Shown in pieces: positions 46,145-57,382 of a DNA stretch of 64,000 nucleotides. This DNA is from Bemisia tabaci (lineage: Eukaryota; Arthropoda; Insecta; Hemiptera; Aleyrodidae). How positions within the stretch are numbered: position 1 is the stretch's first letter; every line of letters starts with the position of its first letter. The notes beneath the pieces are model-generated. The model was given only the letters and a program-made list of their open reading frames with translations. It did not search any database and was not told the origin of the DNA. The position numbers and the translations under genes were made by a program. The stretch lies in the NCBI RefSeq assembly GCF_918797505.1, contig NC_092797.1, positions 31,509,372-31,573,371 of the forward strand, read 5' to 3'.

Positions 46145-47200
46145 GAACCATGCATTATGTAAATCATATCTCATTTAAGAAAGACTGTTTGTTTTTATGG
46201 AACGAAAAAAAAGGCATAAATAAGGTTCAGGACCAGGCAGCTTGTTTGGTATGGTAATGTCAACAGAATAACGGAAGGAAGAATGCCAAGGAAGATGCTT
46301 GATTAGGTTCCTCCTGGGAGGAGACGAAGGAGACGCCCAGGAAAAGGGTGGTGACAGGGGTTTTTAGAAGAAATGAGGGAGTACCAACTCCCTGACCGGC
46401 TTTGGAAGGACAGGGGACTTTGGTGGCGGGGTGTGTCCTACCTAAGTTTTTGAGAACACTAACTAAGAGAACGAAGTGGGTACAATAATTTTCAACCTCT
46501 TCGTAGCTCAAATTGCATATCATTCAAAATGAAGGTAATAATATTGTCGCATCTGTTCTCCGCCAAGTTCACGAAAATGGTCAGTATACAGCATATGAAA
46601 AATTGGTAAAAGGCTTAAAAAGCTGAGACAGGAGAAAACAGTGATGAACGCAAGGATGATTTCTGAGTTTCCAAGGTTTGAAAATTCAATTAGCGTCATA
46701 AAGCTGTAATATCAACATTGAATTTTTGAAATAAATTCAGCGTCATTTCGTATTATCAGTATCTATTTTTTCAGGTCCTGATTAATAGAGCGGAAGACAG
46801 ATTTCTTCTATTTTTGATAAATTGTACACGTTTATGCGGGATCCGCTATTTGCAATTGAAATTAATCTTTGAGCAAGAAAGTAGGATCAAGGATCGTTCA
46901 TCCCGTGAGTGCCTCTTCCGAGAAGTGTGTAACCTAGATTGAAAAAAATTGAAAAAGCAAAAGCTCCCGGCGCGTGCAAACAGAGCTTTTATTAAAAAAA
47001 GGAGAATAAGCAGAAAAGAAAAATCAAAATAAATCAGCACGTGGTTTCTCAGAACGGAGCAAAAAGAACTCGGGGTCGCATCGTGTTAACTGTATTGATA
47101 GTTAATTTATTTTAATGAACTTTTTCCTCGCTGATGTTCTGTGACCGAATTTTCGATGGCTCGAATTCGAAAATTCCGAGATTATAAAGTGAAGTACTGG
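46145..47200. other. Unique AT-rich sequence
   Basis: No feature supported. Confidence 0.35.
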
Positions 47201-47205
47201 AACAC

Positions 47206-47459
47206 GTGCCGCGCTAAGGAAAAAAACCGTATGAGCCTTCAGGCGTTGTCACATTTCCTTTAATAACCAACGAATTTACCGTGAAAGTTCTGAATGTTTT
47301 TCTTCCAATTTTTCAGACCGTTTTATTCCCAATTTAATCTAAAATATCGGAAAATTTCAAGGAATAATACGCATAAACTTTTTCTAAAATACATGTTTCA
47401 TCCGGGGGAATTTGGCAACTCTCGCATGTTCATACGGCTTTCCTCCTCAGCACGGCAGT
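47206..47459. mobile_element. Family A TIR element
   Basis: Left GTGCCGCGCTAAGGAAAAAA, right TTCCTCCTCAGCACGGCAG, reading GGCGTTGTCACATTTCC and TTTGGCAACTCTCGC inside. No clear 4-bp flanking repeat. Confidence 0.85.
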
Positions 47460-47492
47460 GTAGATATCGAATTTTTGAAAAAAAAAAACACG

Positions 47493-47509
47493 AAGAGAGA
47501 GAGAGAGAG
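47493..47509. repeat. (GA)n microsatellite
   Basis: About eight GA units. Confidence 0.8.
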
Positions 47510-47978
47510 TGATGGAGCGAAATCGAACTCTGATGCTTATGGTCGGTGTTGTCTGCTTGTTTTTATGCTTTAGGATGCTTTTTATGTTAGGAATGATATT
47601 GATTTGCTCTACTTCAAAGAAATAAAATGTGAGCGTAGATTTTTCAACACCGCAAACGAGATACGTGGTTTGGTAGTTTCACCGTCGATATCCCATTTAA
47701 ACACATGCATTTTAGCAGATTAGATCATTTTGTCAAATCTTCTCCAATAATCGTTAAATTCATGAACCAAGGGTATCTTCGTGTTCAGTCTACTCTGTAT
47801 AGTTTCCACTGAAACACGAAATACATCAAATTTCAGACACCTGCAAATTCTCTATTGGGTCCTTTTCAAACCGAAAGATTAAACTGTTTTGTGGACGAGA
47901 ATTCAAAATTCTAAAATTCTGAAGCGTTAATAAGCAGTTAGATGTTTCCCGACCGACCGCGGACACATCCGCTTGCCG

Positions 47979-48211
47979 CACAGTGGATCGAGTCAATAGG
48001 ATAGGTCGGACAAAATTTGGAAACTTTAAACACCTATAACTCCGTTCATACACAATTTTAAGGGTTTAAAAGTGGTTCCATTGGTTTTCTCGTGAAATTT
48101 GTTAACTAAAGCACCCCTTGAAATGTAAAATGTGAGGAAGTAAACACCAAAATTCGCAGTTTCGGTCAAAAATTTCATGTCCGACCTCTCTAATTAACTC
48201 AATCCACTGTG
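47979..48211. mobile_element. Family D TIR element, copy 3
   Basis: CACAGTGGATCGAGTCAATA to TAACTCAATCCACTGTG. The flanks are GC-rich (GCTTGCCG and CGCCGCCA) but do not match as a duplication. Confidence 0.9.
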
Positions 48212-48214
48212 CGC

Positions 48215-48860
48215 CGCCATAAAAACCGGAAACGGCTTGGGTCCGCTAACCGCGAGCATTCGCGGCGCGACGCTTTTGAGAAGCGATAATCGCGGGGCAA
48301 TCAATGAGCCGGGCGGAATCACTCCGATTCCAAGCTGCACGGTCGGGTCGCTCGGTGTAAAATCCCGGCTGAAACGGAGCGAGATGACTGCATCGAACCG
48401 CGGTAAAACATGTCGAAAAAGCATCCCTCAGAAATACCTTTGCGCGGTCATGGAGGGCGCCTCAACCCCTGACCGGACCCCGGAACCCTCGACGCACCAA
48501 TGTTTAATTACCGCGATTAACTTTTAATGGGACTTGACCGATTCTGTTTTCATGGCAACGAGCGGACTAGAATTTTATTTTTTACACGCGGACCCCCCTC
48601 CCGCCCCCCGCTCCCTCGACTCGCCCAACGTCCCCCCTTAACCGACAGCTACCCCCGTCGATGCTCACGGTCACCGTCGCTATTAGGCCCTTTGTTGGCC
48701 CGTCATCCATAGTAAATGTGCGTTTTGCCGCATGGATCGAACTAACTCATTGAATTAATACGCTTTTAATTATTCAAAATTACCACCCGGCTCAGATCCC
48801 ACTCTTTCTCTTACCCCTCCCCCGCATCCAATTTTACTCTCTTCTCGTGAATCTTTGATT
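48215..48860. other. GC-rich unique island
   Basis: CpG-rich to about 48700, then AT-rich. No repeat or convincing exon. Confidence 0.35.
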
Positions 48861-48861
48861 G

Positions 48862-49455
48862 TACAGGGTGTCCTAAAGTTAAACCACCATATTTCAGGAA
48901 CATCATATTTTACGACTCGAAATCGAGCGTTTTTCCTGCATACAGTTTTTTTTTCTAAAAGAACCCTCGGTCGCAGCTAATGCCCGCATATTTTTAGGAA
49001 ATCATTGTTCCATCTGAATTTTGACAGTGTTTGCTAACCAAACTTCTTGAAAAATGGCTACATCCTATAATTTACAGTACTAAATTCATCAGCGTTCTCA
49101 AAACTGTCAAAATCTAAAGTCAATGATGATTTCAGGAGGTTTCAGATCTTTCAGGGTGATTCGCTTGCCTTTTCCTCCTGTCTCCTCCAAACTTCCTTTT
49201 ATACTTGAGATCGCAATGTTTGAGGGGAAATTGATAAATTCGACCCCCCCCCCTCTTTAAAAAAACAGACGTTCTTCAAAAATAAGAGAGGCAGTTATTT
49301 TCATGAAAAAAAAAAACAACGATTTCCTTAAAAAATTTGGACAGCGCTAAGATTGTAACTGAAAGTTTTCTTGGGAAAAAACAACTGCGTTTTGTAAAAA
49401 GGACTTAATTTGACTTATAAGAACACGATACTGCAGTCTGACGGAACACCCTGTA
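48862..49455. mobile_element. Non-autonomous element with TACAGGGTGT ends
   Basis: TACAGGGTGTCC at left and GGAACACCCTGTA at right, consistent with CAGGGTG tips and TA duplication. This tip is frequent among mariner-type and related insect elements. About 590 bp, no coding frame. Confidence 0.7.
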
Positions 49456-49459
49456 TCCG

Positions 49460-50320
49460 TCGTTTTCCTCGCTTCTTTCTCTCAGTATTTACCTTCGATT
49501 TTTTCCTTGTTTCCACCTTTTTTCAGCGCAGTTTGACAGTTTTTAGCGGTCTGCCTTGAGCTCCTTAGCTCTAATTAAACCGATGGAGAGGGCGGGTGGG
49601 GAGGAGGGAGGGGGATGGTCGGTATAGGCTGCGGCTAATCCAGAATGATGTAACAAAATGAGCCGCTCGACATTCATAAAGCGAATGGCATGGATAATTC
49701 ACCCAAGCTCCGCCATCAATTTTTAAAGTCGGAGCCTCACCTCTCTTCGTGCTGAACTTTCCGGGGCCGACTTCAAACGCTATCGGTAATTACGAGGCTG
49801 GTTGCTAAATTAAACATTCTTCGGCGTTTCAATTTATGCTTCGCAGCGTGTCTCAAAACAGTGGATAAAAGAAATGAAACGTTTAAATTTTTTTGGCGCG
49901 TATACGTAGTATACCGCCTTTGCGATCGTTTCGAACCCTGCTCGATACAATAACCGAGTCCCTTAGTTCCTTACCGAAAAGTGACTACCGCGAACTTCTG
50001 AGATTTTCCAAAGCGTGTAAAAAGTTTATTTATCCATCAATAATTATGATTTAAAGTTGTTTCTCATTCTGGGGCTCATTAGTTTATGTGCAGTGAATAC
50101 CAAGAGTCTACATTACTTGGTTTTTTCAAAAAAAGCCTAAGAATGCGACGCGCTGATTTAAAATATGCATATATAAGCAGAATCAAGCGAATTGATTCGA
50201 GGATGGCTGAGCAGGTCGGCACTCTCGAAATGAGAATTTAACTCCTCCGTTTTGTTCAAAACGTTGCTTTGACAGATCTGTAACCTCGGTTATACTTTCC
50301 AAAAGTTGGTACCCGTGCTC
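49460..50320. other. Unique sequence
   Basis: No supported feature. A tRNA-like A box near 50200 was examined and rejected. Confidence 0.35.
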
Positions 50321-50323
50321 TGA

Positions 50324-50379
50324 TAGTGCAATCTGTGTAGTGCAATCTGTGTAGTGCAATCTGTGTAGTGCAATCTGTG
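50324..50379. repeat. Tandem repeat, 14-bp unit, four copies
   Basis: TAGTGCAATCTGTG repeated four times without change until the last base or two. Confidence 0.95.
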
Positions 50380-50450
50380 ATGAGCTTCGAGACTCATTAG
50401 ACCATTAGCTAAACGTGGCTCATACAGGAATCCACTTACCCCTCTCTTTC
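50380..50450. mobile_element. Fragment related to the palindrome at 55954
   Basis: AGCTTCGAGACTCATTAG, TAGCTAAACGTGGCTCATAC and CCACTTACCCCTCTCTTTC align with the reverse complement of 55965-56060. Confidence 0.45.
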
Positions 50451-50537
50451 CCACGCTCCTGCTCACTGCGTCGGCGTCTCGACGAACAATAGCTAATGAC
50501 GGTTGCCAAGCGATGCCGGGATCCTCAGCCCCTCGCC

Positions 50538-50540
<3 letters not shown>

Positions 50541-50583
<43 letters not shown>

Positions 50584-51225
50584 TAGTTCTACCGGGAGAA
50601 AAAGTGGCGAATCTTCTCGAAGATATGACAGTTTAAGCATCCTACTTCACTGGCTGTGTTATACACAGTCAGGGATTTCGACTCTCATCTGTTTCGCGCT
50701 ACCACCCCAACATGGGGTGGGTTTCGGCCAGATGATCGTCTAGATGATTAAGCTATCATATGTTGGTTTTGGCTCTAGATTAGAAAATACTCTGATCAGG
50801 AGTAGGCTAGGGAGATCGGGGACCGAGGTCGAGCCGACCAACTAAACCAAACTCACGGCTGCATATCTGCCCGGATGACACCGGAATCATCCCTGCTAGG
50901 GGACATTTCTCCGGCTGCAACACATGTGGGTGTTGGGGTAGGGGGTGGACTTCGTAATTGGGTATGATTTTGAGTAACTGTATTTTGACTAGCTTGTTTG
51001 TTTTTAAGGATTGTACTAATGAATACTCTAATTTTTTCCCAATTTTCTTTAGATTCTAGCATAATGGCCATGATGTTATGTTTATCAATTTTTACATTTA
51101 ATTCTGATTCCAGGTTTATTTTAAGGGGTTGGACATGGTTGCAGTCGAAGAACGCGTGTTCCGGAGTATCCTCGGCATATAGGCATAGGTCGCAGATAGG
51201 GGATGGGGTACTTACGCTTCATTAA
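50541..51225 (-). mobile_element. 5'-truncated non-LTR retrotransposon
   Basis: Read on the reverse strand, a C-terminal coding end (51225-50853) is followed by about 270 bp of 3' untranslated sequence and a terminal A run (the 42-bp T run at 50541-50582). Structure and poly(A) end fit a LINE that was truncated on insertion. Confidence 0.8.
50853..51222 (-). pseudogene. Non-LTR retrotransposon polyprotein, C-terminal end
   Basis: The frame reads PSPICDLCLYAEDTPEHAFF and DCNHVQPL, giving a Cys-x2-Cys ... His-x4-Cys cluster. This C-terminal zinc knuckle follows reverse transcriptase in R1- and Jockey-type elements. A TGA lies just before the frame, and the reverse transcriptase itself is missing. 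After the knuckle the frame continues for about 90 residues and ends with RADMQP and a stop. Confidence 0.75.
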
Positions 51226-51239
51226 CCATTTCACCGTCA

Positions 51240-51795
51240 CGCTAGGATTCGTCAATTTTCAAAAAAAATTGTTTCGCGAGTTTTTTTAGCAGTTTAAATT
51301 TTTTTTTTTAATGTTGCTCATGGCTCACTGTAAGGAAAATTTTGCCGTCGGAAATTTGATTTCGTGTATTGTGCACCGACAAAAGAGGTGCTGTAGTAAC
51401 ATTACAGATGTTAAAAAAATGTGCGACAACTCTTGAATGTTGTTATTAACACTCTGGTGTTAAAGTAACATCCTGGGATGTTACTTTACAGGATGTTCTA
51501 ACGAAAGTATATAGTAAATTTTACCATAAATACGGTTGTACCTCCCACGAACTAGTATATTGTATTCTATCTTAAGAACAGTAAATGGTGTATGTGATGA
51601 TTCAATGATAAGGTGCCATTAGCAATTAGATTTCTTCATTTATGACATTGTGATACTCATAGTTGAATGTAACTGGTCTTCTGGCACCCACCATAATTAT
51701 GGTAAGCACTATCAAGATTCTAGTACATGCCTTCGTGGAGTTTGTTGTTGATTACGATTCTATATTTTATTGTATAAAAATCGAAATTCCTTTTA
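51240..51795. other. Mostly unique AT-rich sequence
   Basis: Contains the short palindrome at 51461; otherwise nothing supported. Confidence 0.35.
51461..51488. repeat. Perfect 13-bp palindrome
   Basis: TAAAGTAACATCC and GGATGTTACTTTA are separated by two bases. Related AACATT and GATGTTA motifs occur just upstream (51400-51455), so this may be part of a degraded element. Confidence 0.7.
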
Positions 51796-51799
51796 GTGT

Positions 51800-52008
51800 T
51801 ACACGGGGAAAAAAGTATCACAGTCCCAACCATACTCTCAGCTGATTTTGGCGTTAGATATTACAGTAGTCGCACCAGCCAGGTATGGTTGATCCAACCG
51901 CACTTTTTGCTTTCTCAATCATTCCTCTGGTTGGCGCAACTACTGTAATATCTGGCGCCAAAATCAGCGAGGAGTATAGTTGGGATTGTGATACTTTATT
52001 TCGTGTGT
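51800..52008. mobile_element. Family G TIR element
   Basis: ACACGGGGAAAAAAGTATCAC at left and GTGATACTTTATTTCGTGTGT at right. Arms continue with CAACCATACTC and GATTTTGGCGTTAGATATTACAGTAGT over about 65 bp. Confidence 0.9.
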
Positions 52009-52216
52009 AATAGTCAGCGCTGAATGGAAATCTCCTCAGTTAATTTTGATCTGTTTGTGGTTGATAAGGTCCAGTTTGTTTCCAAAGTTCAAAAACTTAC
52101 AATAAGGTTTATATAGAAATTTCAAGAATTTTCTGCAAAACAAGAGGCATTTAAAGCTTAATTCGAATTCAAGCAATGAAATAGACTCTCTACATTCGAA
52201 ATAGCGTCTATAAATT

Positions 52217-52358
52217 GGATTACATTTTGCAATAAGGAACCACTATTTCTGGCCCATTTTAGAGACAACATACATGCAATTGGTTTCCCTATGCAGATAT
52301 GTGCTTTCATGGAAGAGCCGGAGATAGTGGTTCCTTACTACAAAATGTGATCCAATTA
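52217..52358. mobile_element. Family H element
   Basis: TTGGATTACATTTTGCAATA to ACTACAAAATGTGATCCAA. The inner arms pair AACCACTATTTCTGGC with GGAGATAGTGGTT. Confidence 0.9.
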
Positions 52359-52359
52359 A

Positions 52360-53055
52360 TCCGTCTGACATTATTAATTCAGATGGAACTTAATTTAAAG
52401 TTACTATTAATGGTATCGGGTTAGGTTTAACTAATATTTCAATGAATGTAAGATACCCTATAACGCAGCACAAAAGCAGATTCGCCATTTTCGGACTCGA
52501 CGTAATTCAGAAACAATTTGACTGCAACAAAAATCAGCGGAGCTGCATGAGGCGTTCTAAATAGCTATAGTCACCCTGTCACTTCCGATCATTGTTTATC
52601 AAGATCGTTTTAGGAAGCTCAATTTTGTATCGCAACCCCTCTCACGCCTCCCGCACTTATGCCCTGGCAATAAATCGACATCCTATGATAGATTGTCGAG
52701 GAAGCACGGGAAAAGCAAAAAGCGAGGGAATGAAGTATGTGCCTTATAAATGATGCCGACATTTCTAGACATGGCTGTCAAATCTAAAATATTACCTTCC
52801 TTTTTTTTTATTATCGGTGCATCATTGAGTGCTAGAGATGGCCCATGTCATAAAAGGGACGTCAGGACGAGAAAAAGCTTATTTCAGCCAATAGTTTTCT
52901 ATTATTCGGATCGCATTTAGCAAAAAGGAACCAGCCCGATTGCAGGGTTGTAAAAATGTTGCTTCTTCATGATTTGCTAAGAATTCTCCCAGAATAGCAA
53001 ATAGTTTTGGCCTCTCACCAAAAAGCGTTAATTTTAAAGGGAAATAACTGTGTAA
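52360..53055. other. Unique AT-rich sequence
   Basis: A short family H-like piece (CGCATTTAGCAAAAAGGAACC) lies near 52918; nothing else supported. Confidence 0.35.
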
Positions 53056-53059
53056 ATTT

Positions 53060-53195
53060 TAATAATACACATATCCACTATCTCTGGCTCTTCCATAACA
53101 GCACATGTCTGCGTAGGGAAACGAATTGCATATATGTTTCCTCTAAAATGGGCCAGCAATGGTGGTTCCTTATTGGAAGATGTAATCAAAATAAT
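53060..53195. mobile_element. Family H element, left end lost
   Basis: CCACTATCTCTGGCTCTTCC and GGTGGTTCCTTATTGGAAGA. The left terminal 20 bp is replaced by unrelated sequence. Confidence 0.7.
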
Positions 53196-53360
53196 GGCTG
53201 TTCCCACAAGACGTAAAATGTTCAATGATTAGCTACTTTGGGTGGAGTTAACAACACCAACACTTAAGTGTTTGTTCTAAGTTGAAAAGTATGTTTTTTT
53301 TTTTTACTTTAGCAAGAAAATTCGATTGATGTCACCCATCACAGTTGTAATTTTTCTTCC

Positions 53361-53361
<1 letters not shown>

Positions 53362-53401
<40 letters not shown>
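53362..53401. repeat. Poly(A) run of 40
   Basis: Could be the tail of a retroelement, but no upstream body was recognised. Confidence 0.9.
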
Positions 53402-53404
<3 letters not shown>

Positions 53405-53409
53405 TTAGC

Positions 53410-54030
53410 ATAATTTTTACACGAGCGATGGAAGCTCCCTCCAAAGAAGGGTTTCTCAGAAGAAGACAAAGGATTGATTCAGTAATTAAAGGAACTTGGT
53501 TTGGCAACTCGAGGAGAGTCTACCCCACCTCGGCCGTGTTCGACTTTGAAGCACGCTGGTATGATGTCATGTCAGAGACAGTTTTCGGCCGGGCCGGGGC
53601 GAGGTATTCGGGGGGGGGGGGGGGGGGGGGGGGCTCATTTCACTCTCGTGCCCGACTAGACGAGTCGCTCCATTTGCATTTTTATGCTCCTCAGCCGAGG
53701 GCGTGGCTAATGATAAGGGATGATGAAGCGTGGATGGAGCGAGAGCCCCGTCCGCCGCGTCGCGCTCCACGTCACGTCACGTCGAATACGGGGGAGCGAA
53801 AGTCGTCAAAAACTGTTGCCCGCGGAAGGAGGTTTTCGCCGGCTCCGGTGACGCTGCTGCGGATGGAGGATCAGAAGTTACTATTCGCACGTCCTTTTCC
53901 GTCTTTCTGGGAAACCGTAAAACATACGAATAAAGCTTCGAAGCTTGGAAAACTGCCCAACTCGGAAGAACGAAAATTCCGCTTTATTACGGGACAGTTG
54001 TTTGTAGGGTCACACGCATCTTTTTATTTC
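53410..54030. other. GC-rich unique island with a poly(G) run
   Basis: Includes 24 consecutive G at 53610-53633. A long open frame crosses the A and G runs but is not credible as a gene. Confidence 0.4.
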
Positions 54031-54037
54031 ATTTATT

Positions 54038-54161
54038 TGGACGTATTTCTATCAAACGAAACTATGTGCATTAAGTCATGAGCCCTGATACCCATAAGAA
54101 TATATGCATTACAGGGCTCACTTCATAATGCACATAGTTCCGTTTGACAGAAACACGTCCA
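54038..54161. mobile_element. Family J short palindromic element, copy 2
   Basis: TGGACGTATTTCTATCAAAC to GTTTGACAGAAACACGTCCA. The centre (ACCCATAAGAATATATGCAT) is the reverse complement of the centre at 2131-2260, so the two were inserted in opposite orientation. Confidence 0.9.
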
Positions 54162-54164
54162 TTT

Positions 54165-54915
54165 GTATTTTAGATTGCGCGCGAATTTCCTTGCTTCCTA
54201 ATAAACCAAACCCCAATGCCTAAACACGTACATACTCTACTATTAGAATGTATGACCCAAAAATTACGTATTTTTGGTTGAAGGGACTGTTTCAGGGAAC
54301 TAAATTACATGCCCCAACCCAAACCGCTCTCCATTCTAGTAAATTGGCTAAATTTAGTTCTTTTTTCTGCATTGTTTTTCCTAGAGATGGGTGCTTTTTA
54401 ATACTTGCAATTCTTAGTATATGGTTAAAGTTTACATGATCAAAATTAAGAGCAGAGAGTTACTTCTTAACGAAACTAAGGTGAAATCACCGCAAAGTAA
54501 TGATTTTCAAGCCACATCAAAAAAAATAAAAAGAAATTGACCACAAATTTAATTTTTGATTTCTTGAAAACGAATTTCAAAAAAAGTACTAAAACTAAAA
54601 AATGTATCCAACCATACGTTTTTACAGACAGTGGTTTATAGTAATTCATCTGTGTACAATTTGATCCTTAGACATAAAATATTCCTATAATAGAAAGATT
54701 ACTTTCTACATTTTCCAATGAAAGTTGACCGCTGTCCTATGAATGCGCACATTTGTTCGTCAGTTCCGTTTAAAATTTGCTGAAAGCGTCGCGCCGTTTC
54801 ATCGACTCATAATATTGTGCCGTGTCCTGCAATTCTTGTTTCTTATCGTGCTCAATTAAGTCGACAACAAAAATGCAGGAATAATACTTGCAGCGACGGC
54901 GAGAAAGCTGAACCT
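54165..54915. other. Unique AT-rich sequence
   Basis: No feature supported. Confidence 0.35.
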
Positions 54916-54920
54916 AACTT

Positions 54921-55175
54921 CCCTGCTAAAGAATAACACCGTATGAGTTCTTAGACGTCGCAAAATTTCTTTTGATGAAAATATAATTTTTCAGGTTGAT
55001 TTGCTCGTATGTTTCTTCAGAATTTTTCAGAGAATTTTACTCGCGATCAGATCTAAATTATCTCAAAATTCAAGAGAAAATATATATGCTTGACTCTATT
55101 TGAAAATGGACATCTTATCGGAGGGGATTTTGCAACGCTTGAATGCACATACGTTGTTTTTCCTGAGCACGGCAA
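54921..55175. mobile_element. Family A TIR element, diverged copy
   Basis: CCCTGCTAAAGAATAACACC at left; TTTTGCAACGCTTGAATG and TTTTTCCTGAGCACGGCAA at right. Confidence 0.8.
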
Positions 55176-55179
55176 ATAA

Positions 55180-55500
55180 GCTTTATGTCAACAATTGATC
55201 GGTCTTTTGTTCATTCTTACATTACGAAGATGCGGTGCAGGAAAAGGTTAAATACCGCGGGTCAAAGGTTACGATAATGTGGTCATGAGCAGTTTTTCAA
55301 CCATTCTTTGTTGACAATGTGTATTGTGCAGGTAGATCTTTTTCAACCATTACAGCTCTCTTTACATCCGAGACGCTAGACTATTCTCTATAATTAACGG
55401 CATTAAGTGAGCCAACAATACACCCATTTAGATTCACAAGCTCAGCTTATTCCGTTAACTTTACTTAACATTCATTCTTCTCGCAAGCAGGATTTGCAAT
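55180..55500. other. Unique AT-rich sequence
   Basis: Nothing supported. Confidence 0.3.
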
Positions 55501-55502
55501 AA

Positions 55503-55646
55503 TTGGACTACATTTCGCAACAGTGTAATACTATTTCTGACTAACTTTAAAAAGAATGTATGTATCATTAGTTTCTCCGTGTAGGTACGTGCTTTGATGC
55601 ATGAGCCAGAAATAGTAATTCTTTTGCAAAATGTAGTCCAAATATA
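55503..55646. mobile_element. Family H element
   Basis: TTGGACTACATTTCGCAACA to CTTTTGCAAAATGTAGTCCAA, with ATACTATTTCTGAC and CAGAAATAGTAAT inside. Confidence 0.85.
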
Positions 55647-55953
55647 GTGTAGGGATAGCAAGTTGGAATTTCCTTCGCATAGAGAGGAAAAATCGCGGAA
55701 GTTATTAAGAATTTCCGTTGAGTTGTTTTTTATTAAAAAGATAAAGTATGGCAGACAGTCGAATCTGTCGGAAAACGTGGTTTGGGAGTTTCACCGTCGA
55801 CATGTCAACCAATGAAAGACACGCACACAAGCATTTCAATATCGGAACAACTCATACATACTTTTACGCATAAACTTGTCTTCAATTCTTCAGAATTTGT
55901 TTAAACCAATTCGATTCAACATTGCGAAAACAGACATTGCTTCATTATATTCT

Positions 55954-56075
55954 CTGCCGTGGTAGCGAAGAAAGCAGTAAGTGCAGTTCTGTATGAGCTA
56001 TGGTTAGCAGATGCTTTTATATGTCTCGAGGTTCATCCCAGTATGCACTTACTGCTCTCTTCGCTATCACGGCAG
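55954..56075. mobile_element. Short palindromic element with family A-like tips
   Basis: CTGCCGTGGTAGCGAAGAAA to CTCTTCGCTATCACGGCAG, with TAAGTGCA and TGCACTTA inside. TTCT on both sides (55950-55953 and 56076-56079). The CTGCCGTG tips and 4-bp duplication match family A, but the body is unrelated. Confidence 0.9.
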
Positions 56076-56079
56076 TTCT

Positions 56080-57180
56080 TTTATGTCCTTTTGCAAGGGA
56101 TCGAAGGTGGGAGAACTCAGTGGCACAGAAACCGACCGTAAACCCACGTGAAATGTGTAGTATCAATTAACTTGGTGTGTTAAATAAATATAAAAGGACA
56201 CAACTGATCCCCGTGTCCTCCCAGGTAAGACTCGGTGAGTCAGTGATGGTTCAATGGGGCACGCGCGGCTTTATGCTAATTAGGAGCTGGTCAATTTAAT
56301 TTTATCGTCCTACTAAATCGGAACCCGTTTGTAACGCCCGAAATCGAAAACATGTAAACTGATTCTCGTGCACCGAAAGATCTCCCCGGGAGCGTGTTAC
56401 TGGCTCGGATTAATCGTCGCTTAGCTGACAAAAGGGCGTAAGTACACTCATAGATGAGCTCGGAAAAGCAGTGTGTTATACATATGACAAGGTTCATCGC
56501 GAAAAAGAGTTATGTCTTTGTGCACAAAGGGCGACGTAATAACTTAAATTGACTAAATAGTCCTTGTTCGATAATCGCTCCGAATCAAGCGCAACTTCTA
56601 ATCCTCGAATTTTTATTCGGTCATGATGATGTTTAAAATGAGAGTAGACTCATATCTCGTCTACTGATGAATTGAATTTGTATTTTTCATTGACAAATTG
56701 GATTATTCTAATTTTCTCAAAACTGTTTTCGTGTATAGTATGAATGACTGCCATCTTTTTTGTGGTGGATTGAGCGAGACAGGTTGAGTTAAGAATCAAA
56801 TTTGTTTTTCGAAGGAGGAACGTTCCTTCGAGATGGCGGGACAAAAGACGAGGGCGGCGAGTTCAAACTTCAAAGGGCTTACGTTTTTTTTTTGCCATGT
56901 TGTTTATTTTCAGAAGAGAGCGAGACATTTAGACAACAATGAACATTTCTTTTTGATCTCCATTGAAAAGATGTGTCTTTCAAAACAATCTCCAGTTCTT
57001 ATTCTGGATATACGTAGTTTTTTGACAAACTGAAAGTCTCGTTTTAAAGCTCAGTTCATTCGTTATACTATACAGTATACTATGAAAAATACCACTTTTT
57101 TCAATACTAGCAAAAATGCGCCTTGACCGATGTTGAGGTTTGAACTCATCGATAAATGTTGCACCTCCATAGCCCTGTGT
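56080..57180. other. Unique sequence
   Basis: Contains only the candidate recursive splice site listed separately. Confidence 0.35.
56200..56235 (+). promoter_or_regulatory. Candidate recursive splice site
   Basis: TGATCCCCGTGTCCTCCCAG followed directly by GTAAGA, with the junction at 56224/56225. Confidence 0.3.
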
Positions 57181-57181
57181 C

Positions 57182-57382
57182 CACTCGTCAAAATGGCGTC
57201 AAAATGGAAGCTCAAAGCGAATCGATAAATAAGATCTCTTTGCGATTGTTGATCAAAAAAGGGTCGCGCCGCTCTATTTTGAGTTGCAACACTCATCAAT
57301 CGCATCAAGTCCCGACTTTGAGCCACTTATCGTTGACATCGATTCACTTTGAGCTTCCATTTTGACGCCATTTTGACGAGTG
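57182..57382. mobile_element. Short TIR element, about 45-bp arms
   Basis: CACTCGTCAAAATGGCGTCA and its inverse TGACGCCATTTTGACGAGTG, continuing through AATGGAAGCTCAAAG. An inner inverted pair (GATTGTTGATC, ATCAATCGCATCAA) adds to the fold. Confidence 0.85.

Noticed and set aside
50195..50270. tRNA-Ser-like sequence (GGATGGCTGAGCAGG and TGTTCAAAACG)
   Set aside because: The B box is degenerate and the stems do not pair.
53326..54081. 251-codon + strand open frame, the longest in the window
   Set aside because: It depends on translating a 40-base A run and a 24-base G run, runs into the family J element at its end, and has no domain.
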